Positions 1 to 7,115 of a stretch of 64,000 nucleotides of DNA are shown here, piece by piece. This DNA comes from Bacteriovoracales bacterium (lineage in GTDB: Bacteria > Bdellovibrionota > Bacteriovoracia > Bacteriovoracales > Bacteriovoracaceae). The position numbers and the translations under genes are program-made. Position 1 is the first letter of the stretch. Each line of letters opens with the position of its first letter. The notes beneath the pieces were generated by a model that was given only the letters and a program-made list of their open reading frames with translations, searched no databases and was not told where the DNA came from. Where the stretch lies: assembly GCA_030149295.1 (NCBI GenBank), contig JASBRV010000041.1:62001-126000 (forward strand), given 5' to 3'.

Positions 1-1
1 A

Positions 2-166
2 ATTGTAGAGATTTTAGAAGAAGGTCACGGCCCTGGTGGCAATGGCTCTCAATCTTTTGATCAACACATTATGCATCTTTTTGAAAATCGTATCATCGAC
101 AAAGAAACTGCGCTCTCAGCAGTAAGTTCCCAGTCCGACTTCATCCAAAAACTCAACTTTGATTAG
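2..166 (+). CDS. Type IV pilus retraction ATPase (PilT/PilU family), C-terminal end only
   Basis: An open frame enters from the left edge and ends at a TAG at 164-166, leaving 54 residues. The tail contains GSQSFDQHIMHLFENRIID followed by an A-L-S-A-V-S-S-Q-S-D-F stretch. This matches the extreme C-terminus of PilT/PilU-type twitching ATPases, where a 'QTFDQ-L--LY--G-I--E-AL--A--P-DF' helix pair follows the hexameric ATPase core. The family powers pilus retraction at the inner membrane. The Walker motifs lie outside the window, so PilT cannot be separated from PilU. A structured element follows the stop directly. Confidence 0.6.
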   Translation: MVEILEEGHGPGGNGSQSFDQHIMHLFENRIIDKETALSAVSSQSDFIQKLNFD

Positions 167-254
167 GCACTGCGCCTTGGGCGTCCAGTGGACGGCCAAC
201 GTGCAGTGCAGCTCCCCCAGGAAGTGAAAGCAGCCCGAAGGGCGCCCCTTTCAC
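167..254 (+). repeat. Structured intergenic repeat, copy 1
   Basis: This GC-rich block begins right after the pilT-like stop. GCACTGC (167-173) can pair with GCAGTGC (203-209) around the near-palindrome GTCCAGTGGAC (183-193). A second hairpin pairs GTGAAAG (224-230) with CTTTCAC (248-254) and encloses GCCC-GAA-GGGC (233-243). The order GTCCAGTGGAC, about 26-30 nt, AGGAAGTGAA, then GCC-GAAGG-CGC recurs in inverted orientation at 3590-3676. It is therefore a dispersed element rather than a one-off terminator. There is no U-tract. Confidence 0.6.
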
Positions 255-551
255 GAACGTTCTAAATTGAATCCCTTACTCCACTCATTCGAAGGGCATA
301 ATGGGAAAGACTTCAAAGAAAATCGAACTTCCCCCACCACGAAGAAGAACTTGATGTTATATCAAGGTATTAGGCTATTAATTGACCTCAGTGTACATTT
401 TAAGGAGAGATTTTAAAAAAGCTCCATGCACCTTTTTTAAACCTTAGTCCCGACATCACAAGGCGAAAGAGAGCATAAATAGTTTCTTCGCTTCTCTCTT
501 TTGGCAAAGCCAGTAGAAGAAAACCATTTAAAAACAGGTGGTTACAAACAG
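255..551. other. Non-coding stretch upstream of the TA-like cassette
   Basis: No convincing ORF was seen. It contains the hairpin repeat at 412-441 and a weak inverted pair AAAGAGAG (about 466-473) / CTCTCTTT (about 495-502). The in-frame extension of the downstream gene back to a TTG at 501 is not favoured because the promoter lies at 562-590. Confidence 0.4.
412..441. repeat. Short hairpin repeat (AAAAGGTG family), left flank of the TA-like cassette
   Basis: TTTAAAAAAG (412-421) and CTTTTTTAAA (432-441) form a 10-bp stem around a 10-nt loop. The segment 421-440 matches 1609-1628 at 18 of 20 positions. Read on the minus strand it fits AAAAGGTGCRTGRNRC-TTTT, the same form seen at 21571 and 52703. 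The A and T runs on both sides would let it act as a bidirectional terminator. Confidence 0.6.
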
Positions 552-590
552 TGTTTTCTGTTCGCGAACAGAAAACATATATGTTATAAT
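552..590 (+). promoter_or_regulatory. Perfect 26-bp palindromic operator with overlapping promoter
   Basis: Positions 552-577 are a perfect inverted repeat with 13-nt half-sites reading TGTTTTCTGTTCG and its complement. A consensus -10 box TATAAT lies at 585-590. With a 16-18 bp spacer the -35 region (about 561-568) falls on the palindrome centre and is poor, so a protein bound there would block polymerase. The -10 box ends 6 nt before the ATG at 597, so the transcript is probably leaderless. Autoregulation by the first gene product is an inference from the usual TA-operon layout. Confidence 0.75.
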
Positions 591-596
591 ACTCAC

Positions 597-1124
597 ATGA
601 GTAAAAAAGAAGGCCAGATTAAAGGCCAGGACTTAGTTTTAGCACTAAAAATTACCTTGATACAAGACGAAGGCTTCACAGTTAGATCTCTGGCAAAAGA
701 TCTTGAAATAAGTATAAGTGAGGTTTCAAATGCCTTATCGAGGTTGGCATTCGCTAGACTAATTAATCCAGATAAAAAAAGAGTTAGTTTAGCATCACTT
801 TATGAGTTTATTGTTCATGGGGTACCATATGTCTATCCCGTAAAGGCAGGAGTTATTAAAAGAGGTGTCCCCACTTCTTTTTCACAGCCAACTCTCTCTC
901 ACTTGATTAATTCAGATGATGTATTTGTATGGCAAACGCCAAAAGGGAAAATTAAAGGAAGTTCAATAGAACCCTTATACCCAACAGTTCCAAACTTTAT
1001 AGAAAACGACCCCCCCCTTCACCGTCTATTGGCCTTAGTTGATATGATTCGAGTTGGTCGAGTAAGAGAAAAAAAGCTCGCAATTGAAATTCTAAAGAAT
1101 GAAATTTTGGGAACCAATAAATGA
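597..1124 (+). CDS. Winged-helix DNA-binding protein, putative antitoxin/repressor of a nucleotidyltransferase pair
   Basis: The 175-residue protein has an N-terminal winged helix-turn-helix (about residues 15-60; FTVRSLAKDLEIS is helix 2, SEVSNALSRL the recognition helix). Its C-terminal half carries a conserved-looking Y-P-V-K...R-G-V-P-T-S...V-W-Q-T-P-K-G...E-P-L-Y-P-T-V-P block and ends with L-A-L-V-D-M-I-R-V-G-R-R-E. From memory, MarR-like proteins with this C-terminus are encoded next to AbiEii/MNT-like nucleotidyltransferases. The start at 597 is set by the TATAAT at 585-590; no Shine-Dalgarno is needed if the mRNA is leaderless. Its TGA overlaps an ATG at 1121 (ATGA), so the next gene is translationally coupled. 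Confidence 0.7.
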   Translation: MSKKEGQIKGQDLVLALKITLIQDEGFTVRSLAKDLEISISEVSNALSRLAFARLINPDKKRVSLASLYEFIVHGVPYVYPVKAGVIKRGVPTSFSQPTLSHLINSDDVFVWQTPKGKIKGSSIEPLYPTVPNFIENDPPLHRLLALVDMIRVGRVREKKLAIEILKNEILGTNK

Positions 1125-1607
1125 GTTATGAAAAAAACATAAAACTTCTCAAAATTGCTATCGAAAAAAATGGGTGAACTCAGTGATGAAGTAGTCTTTA
1201 TCGGTGGAATAATAACCTCATTGTATATAGAACAAGAGATTGCTGAGGAAGTACGACCTACAGAGGATGTTGACTGTGTGATTGAGGTTCATAACAAGAA
1301 AGATTACAGGGATTTTGAAAAGAGACTACTGGAAAAAGGCTTTAAAAACGATACTCGTAAAAATGCTCCTACATGTAGGTTTGTTTTTGGTGACATCTTA
1401 ACTTTAGACGTCATGCCTGATGATAAAGAGATCTTAGGATTTTCTAATGAATGGTACAAAGAAGGTATTAGAAACAAAATAGCCGTCTTGATAGAGAATA
1501 AAGAAATAGCTATTTTTCAACTCCCCTACTTTATCGCCGCTAAAATAAAAGCATTCCAAGAAAGAATAAGTTATTTTAACCAAAAGATTGAAGGATTGTT
1601 TAAATAA
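1121..1607 (+). CDS. Nucleotidyltransferase-fold protein, putative toxin partner; N-terminus interrupted by a frameshift at an A7 run
   Basis: The ATG at 1121 overlaps the upstream stop, but this frame closes at a TGA (1175-1177) after 18 codons. Removing one A from the seven-A run at 1164-1170 would join MSYEKNIKLLKIAIEK in frame to MGELSDEVVFIGGIITSLYI. That is a normal N-terminus for an AbiEii/MNT-like nucleotidyltransferase. The rest is open to 1607 and shows GG (28-29 in the fused numbering) and R45-x-T-x-D49-x-D51, consistent with the metal-binding DxD of the Pol-beta-like fold. As written, translation could instead start at ATG 1170 (145 aa) by re-initiation after the short ORF, or at TTG 1155. 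The frameshift could be a sequencing error, inactivation of the toxin, or slippage. Confidence 0.65.
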
Positions 1608-1608
1608 G

Positions 1609-1628
1609 CGCCATACACCTTTTTTAAT
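1609..1628. repeat. Short repeat (AAAAGGTG family), right flank of the TA-like cassette
   Basis: Begins 1 nt after the toxin-like stop. It is 18/20 identical to 421-440 and is followed by a T-rich tract (1621-1634), so it could terminate the operon. With the copy at 412-441 it brackets a roughly 1.2-kb cassette as direct repeats. Confidence 0.55.
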
Positions 1629-1640
1629 TTTTTTTCGAGC

Positions 1641-2234
1641 CTACCTCTCCTCAAAAAAGCAATCACCAGCAGAAGAAACCGCCTTCACCAACTTTCCATT
1701 CACGTGAGTAAAGGTCACTTCCCTCCCCCCTATACTCAATCTCTGATCAATTTCTTTATAAATAATCTCTCCACCTTTTAGGTACTTTTCCCATACCTCT
1801 TTGCTTGGATTGATTTGATCTTGCTCGGCAATTTTTTGAATGACGGGAAAACCTTCGGCGTTTTCTTTTAGGAGAATAAGCTTTTCAAAAGTGCCTTCCT
1901 TTCCATCTTCTAAAAACAAGCGCAAACGAAAAATCTCTCCACCTCTTTTAAAGTGAAGATTTCTGGCGAGAGTTTCTTTGCTAGCTTTTTCAAAGTTATT
2001 CTGCTCGAGTGTTTTTAACTCAGGACAAGCTTTTTTCAGCTTCTCCATGAGGCCGATACTATTGACGCTCTCGTTCATAGAATCATTGCCTTTTGTTAAA
2101 TGCACCGACTTTAATTTACTTAAAGGCACTGATTTCTTTCCCTCTATAGTTAATCCATGTTTAAAGTAAAAAAAGAGACCTATAGAGAGCATGGCAATGA
2201 GAGTAAAAGCAAAAACTGTCTTGGCCCTTCGCAC
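1641..2234 (-). CDS. Membrane-anchored protein of unknown function
   Basis: A 197-residue protein with an N-terminal hydrophobic helix (about residues 7-24) after positively charged MRRAK, so it is anchored with the rest outside the cytoplasm. The remainder is charged and mixed alpha/beta in character, with no family recognised. It starts with GTG (2232-2234) preceded by GGGAG at good spacing. It is divergent from the secreted protein at 2333 across about 100 bp. A C-terminal cysteine (GDCFFEER) is the only obvious feature. Confidence 0.55.
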   Translation of the reverse strand: MRRAKTVFAFTLIAMLSIGLFFYFKHGLTIEGKKSVPLSKLKSVHLTKGNDSMNESVNSIGLMEKLKKACPELKTLEQNNFEKASKETLARNLHFKRGGEIFRLRLFLEDGKEGTFEKLILLKENAEGFPVIQKIAEQDQINPSKEVWEKYLKGGEIIYKEIDQRLSIGGREVTFTHVNGKLVKAVSSAGDCFFEER

Positions 2235-2332
2235 AATTTCTCCCTTTTATAAAGAAGTCTAACGAGCGGATACTTGACAACAATAGTGCGATATCGTCAA
2301 CTATGCCACCACTTGTTATCCAAGGAAAGATC

Positions 2333-3589
2333 ATGATCAAAAAGCTTATTTCCCTCACCTTTTTCTTTGTCTTATTAAGTTCCAATGCAAAAGTTTGGCA
2401 CGCTACCAACGAATGGAATATGCAATGGGAAGAGCATTTTTCTCAGTGGATGAAAACCAATCAAGTTCACAAAGAAATCTTCACTGATCGCAACAGTCCT
2501 TACTTTGGAATCAAGGCAGATTGTGCAGATGCCACTTATGCTTTAAGGGCGATCTTTTCTAAGCAAAACTCTTTGCCCTTTCAGATCAAAAATCCAACAG
2601 GCTCACGTGGGGGCTATGGATATTTAACTAATGACACCAATTATTTTGATTATGCAGGTAATGAAGACAAACGAGTGGTGGCCCTCATTAATTACGTGGG
2701 CCAAATGGTGGGAACAGAACAACTTAGCTACCACGATACATTACCAGTAAAGATTTCAAAAATTGATGCTGGCATGATGTTTACCTATAAGATCAAAAGA
2801 CCTTTCGGAAAATTCATTCGTCACTCTTACAACATTAAGGATGTAACCCCTGCTGGTGACTTTGATGTCATCTATGCCACTCAGGCCATCGCAAAAAATG
2901 GTCTTCCCCTAAACCTTAAAAGAAACTTTTCTTTTTCCAATGCTCCTCAATCCGTGTGGGGCTTTAAAAGATTTAAGTGGCCTTCTTACTTTGCAAGCTC
3001 TCCACTCGATTACCCAAGTGAATATGGTTATTCTCAAGAGCAATTTAGCCTCGTAAAAGAATTAGGCGCAAGAGAATTCTTTCGCTCCGTGAAGAAAACT
3101 CTTCAAATTTCAGAACAGAGTCCTGAGGAAGTCTTGAAGTCGCGCTTTGGAACTCTTTGCCAAGCGGCAGTAAGTAGAATTGAATACGTTAATCAAGGCC
3201 TTGCCCATATGGCGCAGACTGGACGATGCATGAATTATGCGGACTATGACGCTTTTTCGACCCCAGCAAGAGACGCTTCCCTTAAAAAAGATTTTGAGAA
3301 CTTATTCTATGAAATGAGTGTCATCGAAAATGAAGGTAACGTTGGCGAAGTCGACTACCTCTTTTGGGATCAACTTTTAGACATTCGAAATGGCCGTGTT
3401 TCTTCTTCAAATGAGAGCGAACTTCTAACTGCTTGTAATATCAATTACAGAGAAGGCGTTTCAATTCATTTAGCAGAACTTTACCGCCGTATCCGAGATG
3501 GCCTTCTTAGCTCTCATCCAAATGATGGCATGGCACAGAGATGGGGTGAAACGACACAAAATCGCACCCGCTGTCGTGCGTGGTATTAG
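2333..3589 (+). CDS. Secreted protein with possible Cys/His hydrolase site
   Basis: ATG 2333 is chosen over the upstream in-frame ATG at 2303 because it has AAGGAAAG about 5 nt upstream and opens directly into a signal peptide (residues 1-19, MIKKLISLTFFFVLLSSNA). The mature protein of about 400 aa has a Cys at the start of a helix (KADC64-ADATYALRAIF), then FIRH164-SYNIKD170 about 100 residues later. Cys-then-His-then-Asp order is typical of papain-like or NlpC/P60-type cysteine peptidases and transglutaminase-like folds. Family membership is an inference from that order only. The C-terminus is Cys- and Arg-rich (NRTRCRAWY). Periplasmic or extracellular location is expected. Confidence 0.5.
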   Translation: MIKKLISLTFFFVLLSSNAKVWHATNEWNMQWEEHFSQWMKTNQVHKEIFTDRNSPYFGIKADCADATYALRAIFSKQNSLPFQIKNPTGSRGGYGYLTNDTNYFDYAGNEDKRVVALINYVGQMVGTEQLSYHDTLPVKISKIDAGMMFTYKIKRPFGKFIRHSYNIKDVTPAGDFDVIYATQAIAKNGLPLNLKRNFSFSNAPQSVWGFKRFKWPSYFASSPLDYPSEYGYSQEQFSLVKELGAREFFRSVKKTLQISEQSPEEVLKSRFGTLCQAAVSRIEYVNQGLAHMAQTGRCMNYADYDAFSTPARDASLKKDFENLFYEMSVIENEGNVGEVDYLFWDQLLDIRNGRVSSSNESELLTACNINYREGVSIHLAELYRRIRDGLLSSHPNDGMAQRWGETTQNRTRCRAWY

Positions 3590-3676
3590 AAGCCGCGCCT
3601 TCGGCTAGCTTCACTTCCTAGTCACAGAGATCTTCGCGTCATCTGAATGTCCACTGGACATTCATGCCGCGAGATC
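3590..3676 (-). repeat. Structured intergenic repeat, copy 2 (inverted relative to copy 1)
   Basis: A perfect 9-bp inverted repeat with a 1-nt centre (3645-3663) contains GTCCACTGGAC. It is nested in an outer stem GATCTTCGCG (3629-3638) / CGCGAGATC (3668-3676), with a third small hairpin AGCCG/CGGCT (3591-3606). On the minus strand the order is GTCCAGTGGAC, about 30 nt, AGGAAGTGAAGC, GCCGAAGGCGC, matching copy 1 at 183-246. It lies between convergent genes and overlaps the stop codon of the RDD gene, so it may also terminate transcription. Confidence 0.65.
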
Positions 3677-4370
3677 AATCATCGATGTAAAGGGCCGTAT
3701 TGGAAATGAAGTCGTGAAGACAGCGATTACCATCATTCTTAAATCCAATAAGCACGCCAAGAACTGAGGCCACACTCAAAGGCTTAAAGATAAGCTCTCT
3801 CAAAAAGACCATGAACTTACTAGGTCGCTCACCAATAATGGGGTGACCAATTCTAATTTTCATCATGCTCTTTCCTGGCGTTTTAAAAAAGAGGGCCGCT
3901 GGAATAAAAAAGAATAGCAGGGCAGCAAGGAAGGCAAAGCCTCCGGCCAGAATCATATTTAACAATTCCGGATCTAGGGTTTGATTAATTCCTTTTTCCC
4001 GTAAAAACTTTAAATAATGCTCATTCATGATGGGAGTTAAAAAGACTCCGGCCACATAAAAGCCAGCAATAAAAGAATAGTCGATGATTGTCGCGATCAC
4101 TCTGGAGACTGTACCAGGTGGCATAATCTCGGCTTGTTGCTTAAGAGCAGCATCTCTTCTGGCAATCGCTGCTCTTGTCATTTTTTTCTTTTTGGGACCT
4201 TCTACAGTGAGTTTTCGTTTTTGAGAAGTAGCCCCTGTTCCCTTTTTCTTTAAAAGGTCGGAAGACCGATGCCCCCCGGCTTTTTGTGTTTTCTTTTTAA
4301 GTTGGACTTGCTCTAGGTGTTCTTCATCAACTTTGAAGTTCCAATCATCCTGATCCTTTTTTTCGCCCAT
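3675..4370 (-). CDS. RDD-family inner-membrane protein
   Basis: 231 residues. The first ~85 residues are lysine-rich and cytoplasmic-like (KKKTQKAGG, KKKKMTRAAIARR). They are followed by an RDD domain: the signature Arg and first Asp in SRVIATIIDY, helices around residues 105-122 and 145-170, the loop motif FFKTPGKSMMKIRIG, and the third Asp in RCLHDFISNT. RDD proteins are small integral membrane proteins of mostly unknown role, some linked to ion exchange. It lies 15 nt downstream of a 77-aa ORF and the prc gene on the same strand, so it probably belongs to that operon. Confidence 0.8.
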   Translation of the reverse strand: MGEKKDQDDWNFKVDEEHLEQVQLKKKTQKAGGHRSSDLLKKKGTGATSQKRKLTVEGPKKKKMTRAAIARRDAALKQQAEIMPPGTVSRVIATIIDYSFIAGFYVAGVFLTPIMNEHYLKFLREKGINQTLDPELLNMILAGGFAFLAALLFFFIPAALFFKTPGKSMMKIRIGHPIIGERPSKFMVFLRELIFKPLSVASVLGVLIGFKNDGNRCLHDFISNTALYIDD

Positions 4371-4385
4371 CTCTCAATCCTTGAG

Positions 4386-4619
4386 TTAAAGTTTTTGAAT
4401 TTCATCAACGATTTTTTCAACTTCTTCTTTTGCCCTATCACACTTCTTTTTCCACTCTTCATGACCGAGGCCATCCTCTTGATTCATGAGGAGCTGTCCG
4501 AACTCTCTTGTCGCATCATTAAATTTCTTTAGGTATTCAACAGCAAGGGCCTCATTCTCGAGGCCCTCAAGTATTGCTAACACTCTTTCAATTTCAGTAT
4601 TATCGATTAAATCTTTCAT
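4386..4619 (-). CDS. Small acidic helical protein of unknown function
   Basis: A 77-residue, highly charged, probably all-helical protein (EIERVLAILEGLENEALAVE; ending RAKEEVEKIVDEIQKL). Its ATG (4617-4619) overlaps the prc stop codon as TAATG, so it is very likely translated by coupling from prc and made in step with it. No family recognised. No signal or membrane segment. Confidence 0.6.
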   Translation of the reverse strand: MKDLIDNTEIERVLAILEGLENEALAVEYLKKFNDATREFGQLLMNQEDGLGHEEWKKKCDRAKEEVEKIVDEIQKL

Positions 4620-6844
4620 TACATTTTGGCTTTAGATAGCTTCTTCGCTCCGATGTCATGGATCATGTCATTCATAATAAAAATTGTTTCCCCAATCATG
4701 GGATCTTTTTGAAGAGACTCAACCCAGTCTTTCTTTCGCTGTTCAAAGTCCTTCTTCCAACGTTCGAGATCATCTTTTCGAACTTTCTCATGGGCCATGA
4801 GACTCTCCTCAAAATTAGAAACAACAATATCCTTATCTTCCTTCTCGATCTTAAAGGAATCGGTCTTTTTCTTACTCTCCTCATCTTCCTTTTGAACCTG
4901 TTTCAAATTAAGACTGACAAGAGTGTCATCTTTGCGCTTTCTCAGATATTCAATACTCTTGATAATTTTTTGAAACTGCTCATTTTTTGAGACTCTCTTT
5001 TTACTTTCCTTTACCAGAAAAGGAACGTTATAAGAGTACTTATCCCATTTCGTAAAAGACTGAGGTTTCACTGTATCCCAAGGAATGGCATTATCAAGAT
5101 CTTGCTCACGGTTATCTGCATATCCCATTGGATCAGGAAGGATCACATCGGGAGTGATCCCTTTAAACTGAGTCGAAACACCAGTCACTCGATAGAACTT
5201 TTGAATTGTCATCTTCATAGCCCCTAAAGACTCTGAAGACCAAAGACGAGTCGGGGTAACTTCTAAAATCGCTTGAACGGTCCCCTTTCCATGGGTGTAT
5301 TCGCCACCCACAACAATCGCTCTTTTATAGTCCTGCATGGCACCTGCTAAAATTTCGGAGGCGGAGGCACTGAAACGATTAACCATAACAATCAAAGGAC
5401 CACCATAAGTGATGGAAGGGTCGGTATCTTTTAGAACATCGATATCACCATTATGACGGCGGATTTGTACGATTGGCCCTTCTTTAATAAAAAGCCCAGA
5501 CATTTCTTGAGCATCTGTTAAAGCGCCGCCACCATTATTTCTTAGGTCCAAAATCATGCCATCGATATTTTTCTTTTTAAGACGCTTAAGCTCCATAAGA
5601 ACGTCTTTCGTACAAGAGCGCTCAGCATTATTAAAATCACGATAAAACTTAGGCACGTGAATGTAACCCACTTTTATACCGAGCTTCTTATGCTCTAAAA
5701 CTGAACCTTTGGCATAACTTGCTTCTATTTGAACAACATCTCTTTCAATAGGAATGACTTTTCTTGAACCATCTGCCTTCTTCACAGTGAGCTTAACAAT
5801 TGTTCCCTTTTTTCCTCTAATGTAGCGAACAGCATCGTCAACACGCATATTCACGAGGTCTGTTGGATCTTCGTCTCCTTCACCAGCAGAAAGGATAATG
5901 TCATCCACCTCTAATCCTTTTTGCCTCCAAGCCGCTCCACCAGGAACGATTCTCACGACTTTAATAAATTGACCATCTTCTTGAAGAACGGCTCCAATCC
6001 CTTCTAGCTGACCAGAAATATCAATATCGAAGTCTTCCTTTCTCTTAGGTGGAAAATAATTGGTATGGGGATCAAAGATTGAAGATACGGCATTGATAAA
6101 CTTCTCAAAGTGATCCATTCGGCGATCTTTTTGAAGACGGCTAAAGAATCGCTCATACTTTTCATTCACTGACTTATGGGCCTTATCACGCATCTCTTTG
6201 TCAGTGAGGATTTTGTCGTTTTTCTTCTTATCTTTTTTCTTTTTATCTTTCTTCTTATCTTTTTTGTTTTTGTTTTCTTTAAGTTCTTTTTGATTGTCTA
6301 AAGAAGCCAAATAACTATTGAGAACGCTTTGCTTATAAACCTTTCTCCAATGCTCCTTTAACTCATCCATTGTTTTCGGATATTTTCTTTTTTCAGGATC
6401 AAGTTGAAGACTCTCTTTTTCTTTAAAGGAAAACTTCTTCTTAAAGACCTCTTTACGATAATCGTCTAATTGTTTTAAACGCTTTTCATAAACCACCACA
6501 AGTTCATCGAGAAGTTTGAAGTCCCCATTTTTGACTTGATCATCAAGAAGGTACTTGTACTTTGAAAGCTTATCGATATCTCCTTGAAGAAAAATCTGGC
6601 GCCCAAAATCGAATCTTTTAAACAATTCATCAAAGGCCTGTGCTGATAAAGGATCATCCATTTTCTTTTGAGTGTAATGATATCTCTCTAACTGACCCCG
6701 AATAAGAAAACCAATGAGACGTTCTTTATCTCTGGCTTCTTTGTCCATCGTTGTTTTTGAACTTTGCTTGGGCTTATCTGCGTAGACGAAAGAGGGGCTA
6801 AGGATTCCAGCGACAAGGGCCACTAATAAAAAATAATTCTTCAT
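4619..6844 (-). CDS. prc: Carboxy-terminal processing protease (tail-specific protease Prc, peptidase S41)
   Basis: 741 residues with a signal peptide (residues 1-22, ending FVYA). An N-terminal helical domain is followed by a PDZ domain (about 275-365; GIGAVLQEDGQFIKVVRI...DDIILSAGEG) and the S41 catalytic domain. The nucleophile region is NRFSASASEILAGAMQDY and the general-base lysine sits in THGKGTVQ, giving the Ser/Lys dyad. The C-terminal part resembles the DUF3340 tail of E. coli Prc (682 aa). It is longer because of a lysine-rich insertion near residues 195-215 (KKDKKKDKKKKDKK) and a second charged stretch near 640-670. Role: periplasmic processing and degradation of tagged or misfolded proteins and peptidoglycan hydrolases. 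GGAG lies 5 nt before the ATG. Confidence 0.9.
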   Translation of the reverse strand: MKNYFLLVALVAGILSPSFVYADKPKQSSKTTMDKEARDKERLIGFLIRGQLERYHYTQKKMDDPLSAQAFDELFKRFDFGRQIFLQGDIDKLSKYKYLLDDQVKNGDFKLLDELVVVYEKRLKQLDDYRKEVFKKKFSFKEKESLQLDPEKRKYPKTMDELKEHWRKVYKQSVLNSYLASLDNQKELKENKNKKDKKKDKKKKDKKKNDKILTDKEMRDKAHKSVNEKYERFFSRLQKDRRMDHFEKFINAVSSIFDPHTNYFPPKRKEDFDIDISGQLEGIGAVLQEDGQFIKVVRIVPGGAAWRQKGLEVDDIILSAGEGDEDPTDLVNMRVDDAVRYIRGKKGTIVKLTVKKADGSRKVIPIERDVVQIEASYAKGSVLEHKKLGIKVGYIHVPKFYRDFNNAERSCTKDVLMELKRLKKKNIDGMILDLRNNGGGALTDAQEMSGLFIKEGPIVQIRRHNGDIDVLKDTDPSITYGGPLIVMVNRFSASASEILAGAMQDYKRAIVVGGEYTHGKGTVQAILEVTPTRLWSSESLGAMKMTIQKFYRVTGVSTQFKGITPDVILPDPMGYADNREQDLDNAIPWDTVKPQSFTKWDKYSYNVPFLVKESKKRVSKNEQFQKIIKSIEYLRKRKDDTLVSLNLKQVQKEDEESKKKTDSFKIEKEDKDIVVSNFEESLMAHEKVRKDDLERWKKDFEQRKKDWVESLQKDPMIGETIFIMNDMIHDIGAKKLSKAKM

Positions 6845-7115
6845 TTATACTCCGGTATTACACTTCCATCTATCCATAATAAGGTATTGGAAAGATCTCT
6901 AAAAGGGTCAAAAAGTACCTGTTTAAGCCTCTTCGATAGCCCATAGTATCAAAGTCCAGCTAAAGCCGCACAGTACTCGTCAAGAATTGACAAGACATTG
7001 ACACACCTCTTCCTCAAGCCTCACTAAAAATTACTTAAGAAGCGCCAACCTGCCATTTTTTTATGCCGATAAGTTCCGTATACTAATGGCTTCATTTGAT
7101 ATCCAAAGGAAGACT
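6845..7115. other. Divergent promoter region between prc and the tricorn-like gene
   Basis: 271 bp without a supported gene. Two TTGACA hexamers occur about 12 bp apart (around 6988-7005), but no good -10 lies at the right distance from either. It must carry promoters for both flanking protease genes. Confidence 0.35.

Noticed and set aside
501-596. N-terminal extension of the winged-helix protein from TTG 501
   Set aside because: The operator and TATAAT at 552-590 lie inside it, so the transcript should begin at about 597.
6188-6300. Lysine-codon-rich stretch in prc as a possible frameshift or repeat element
   Set aside because: The frame stays open and domains on both sides align with Prc; it is a low-complexity insertion, not a break.
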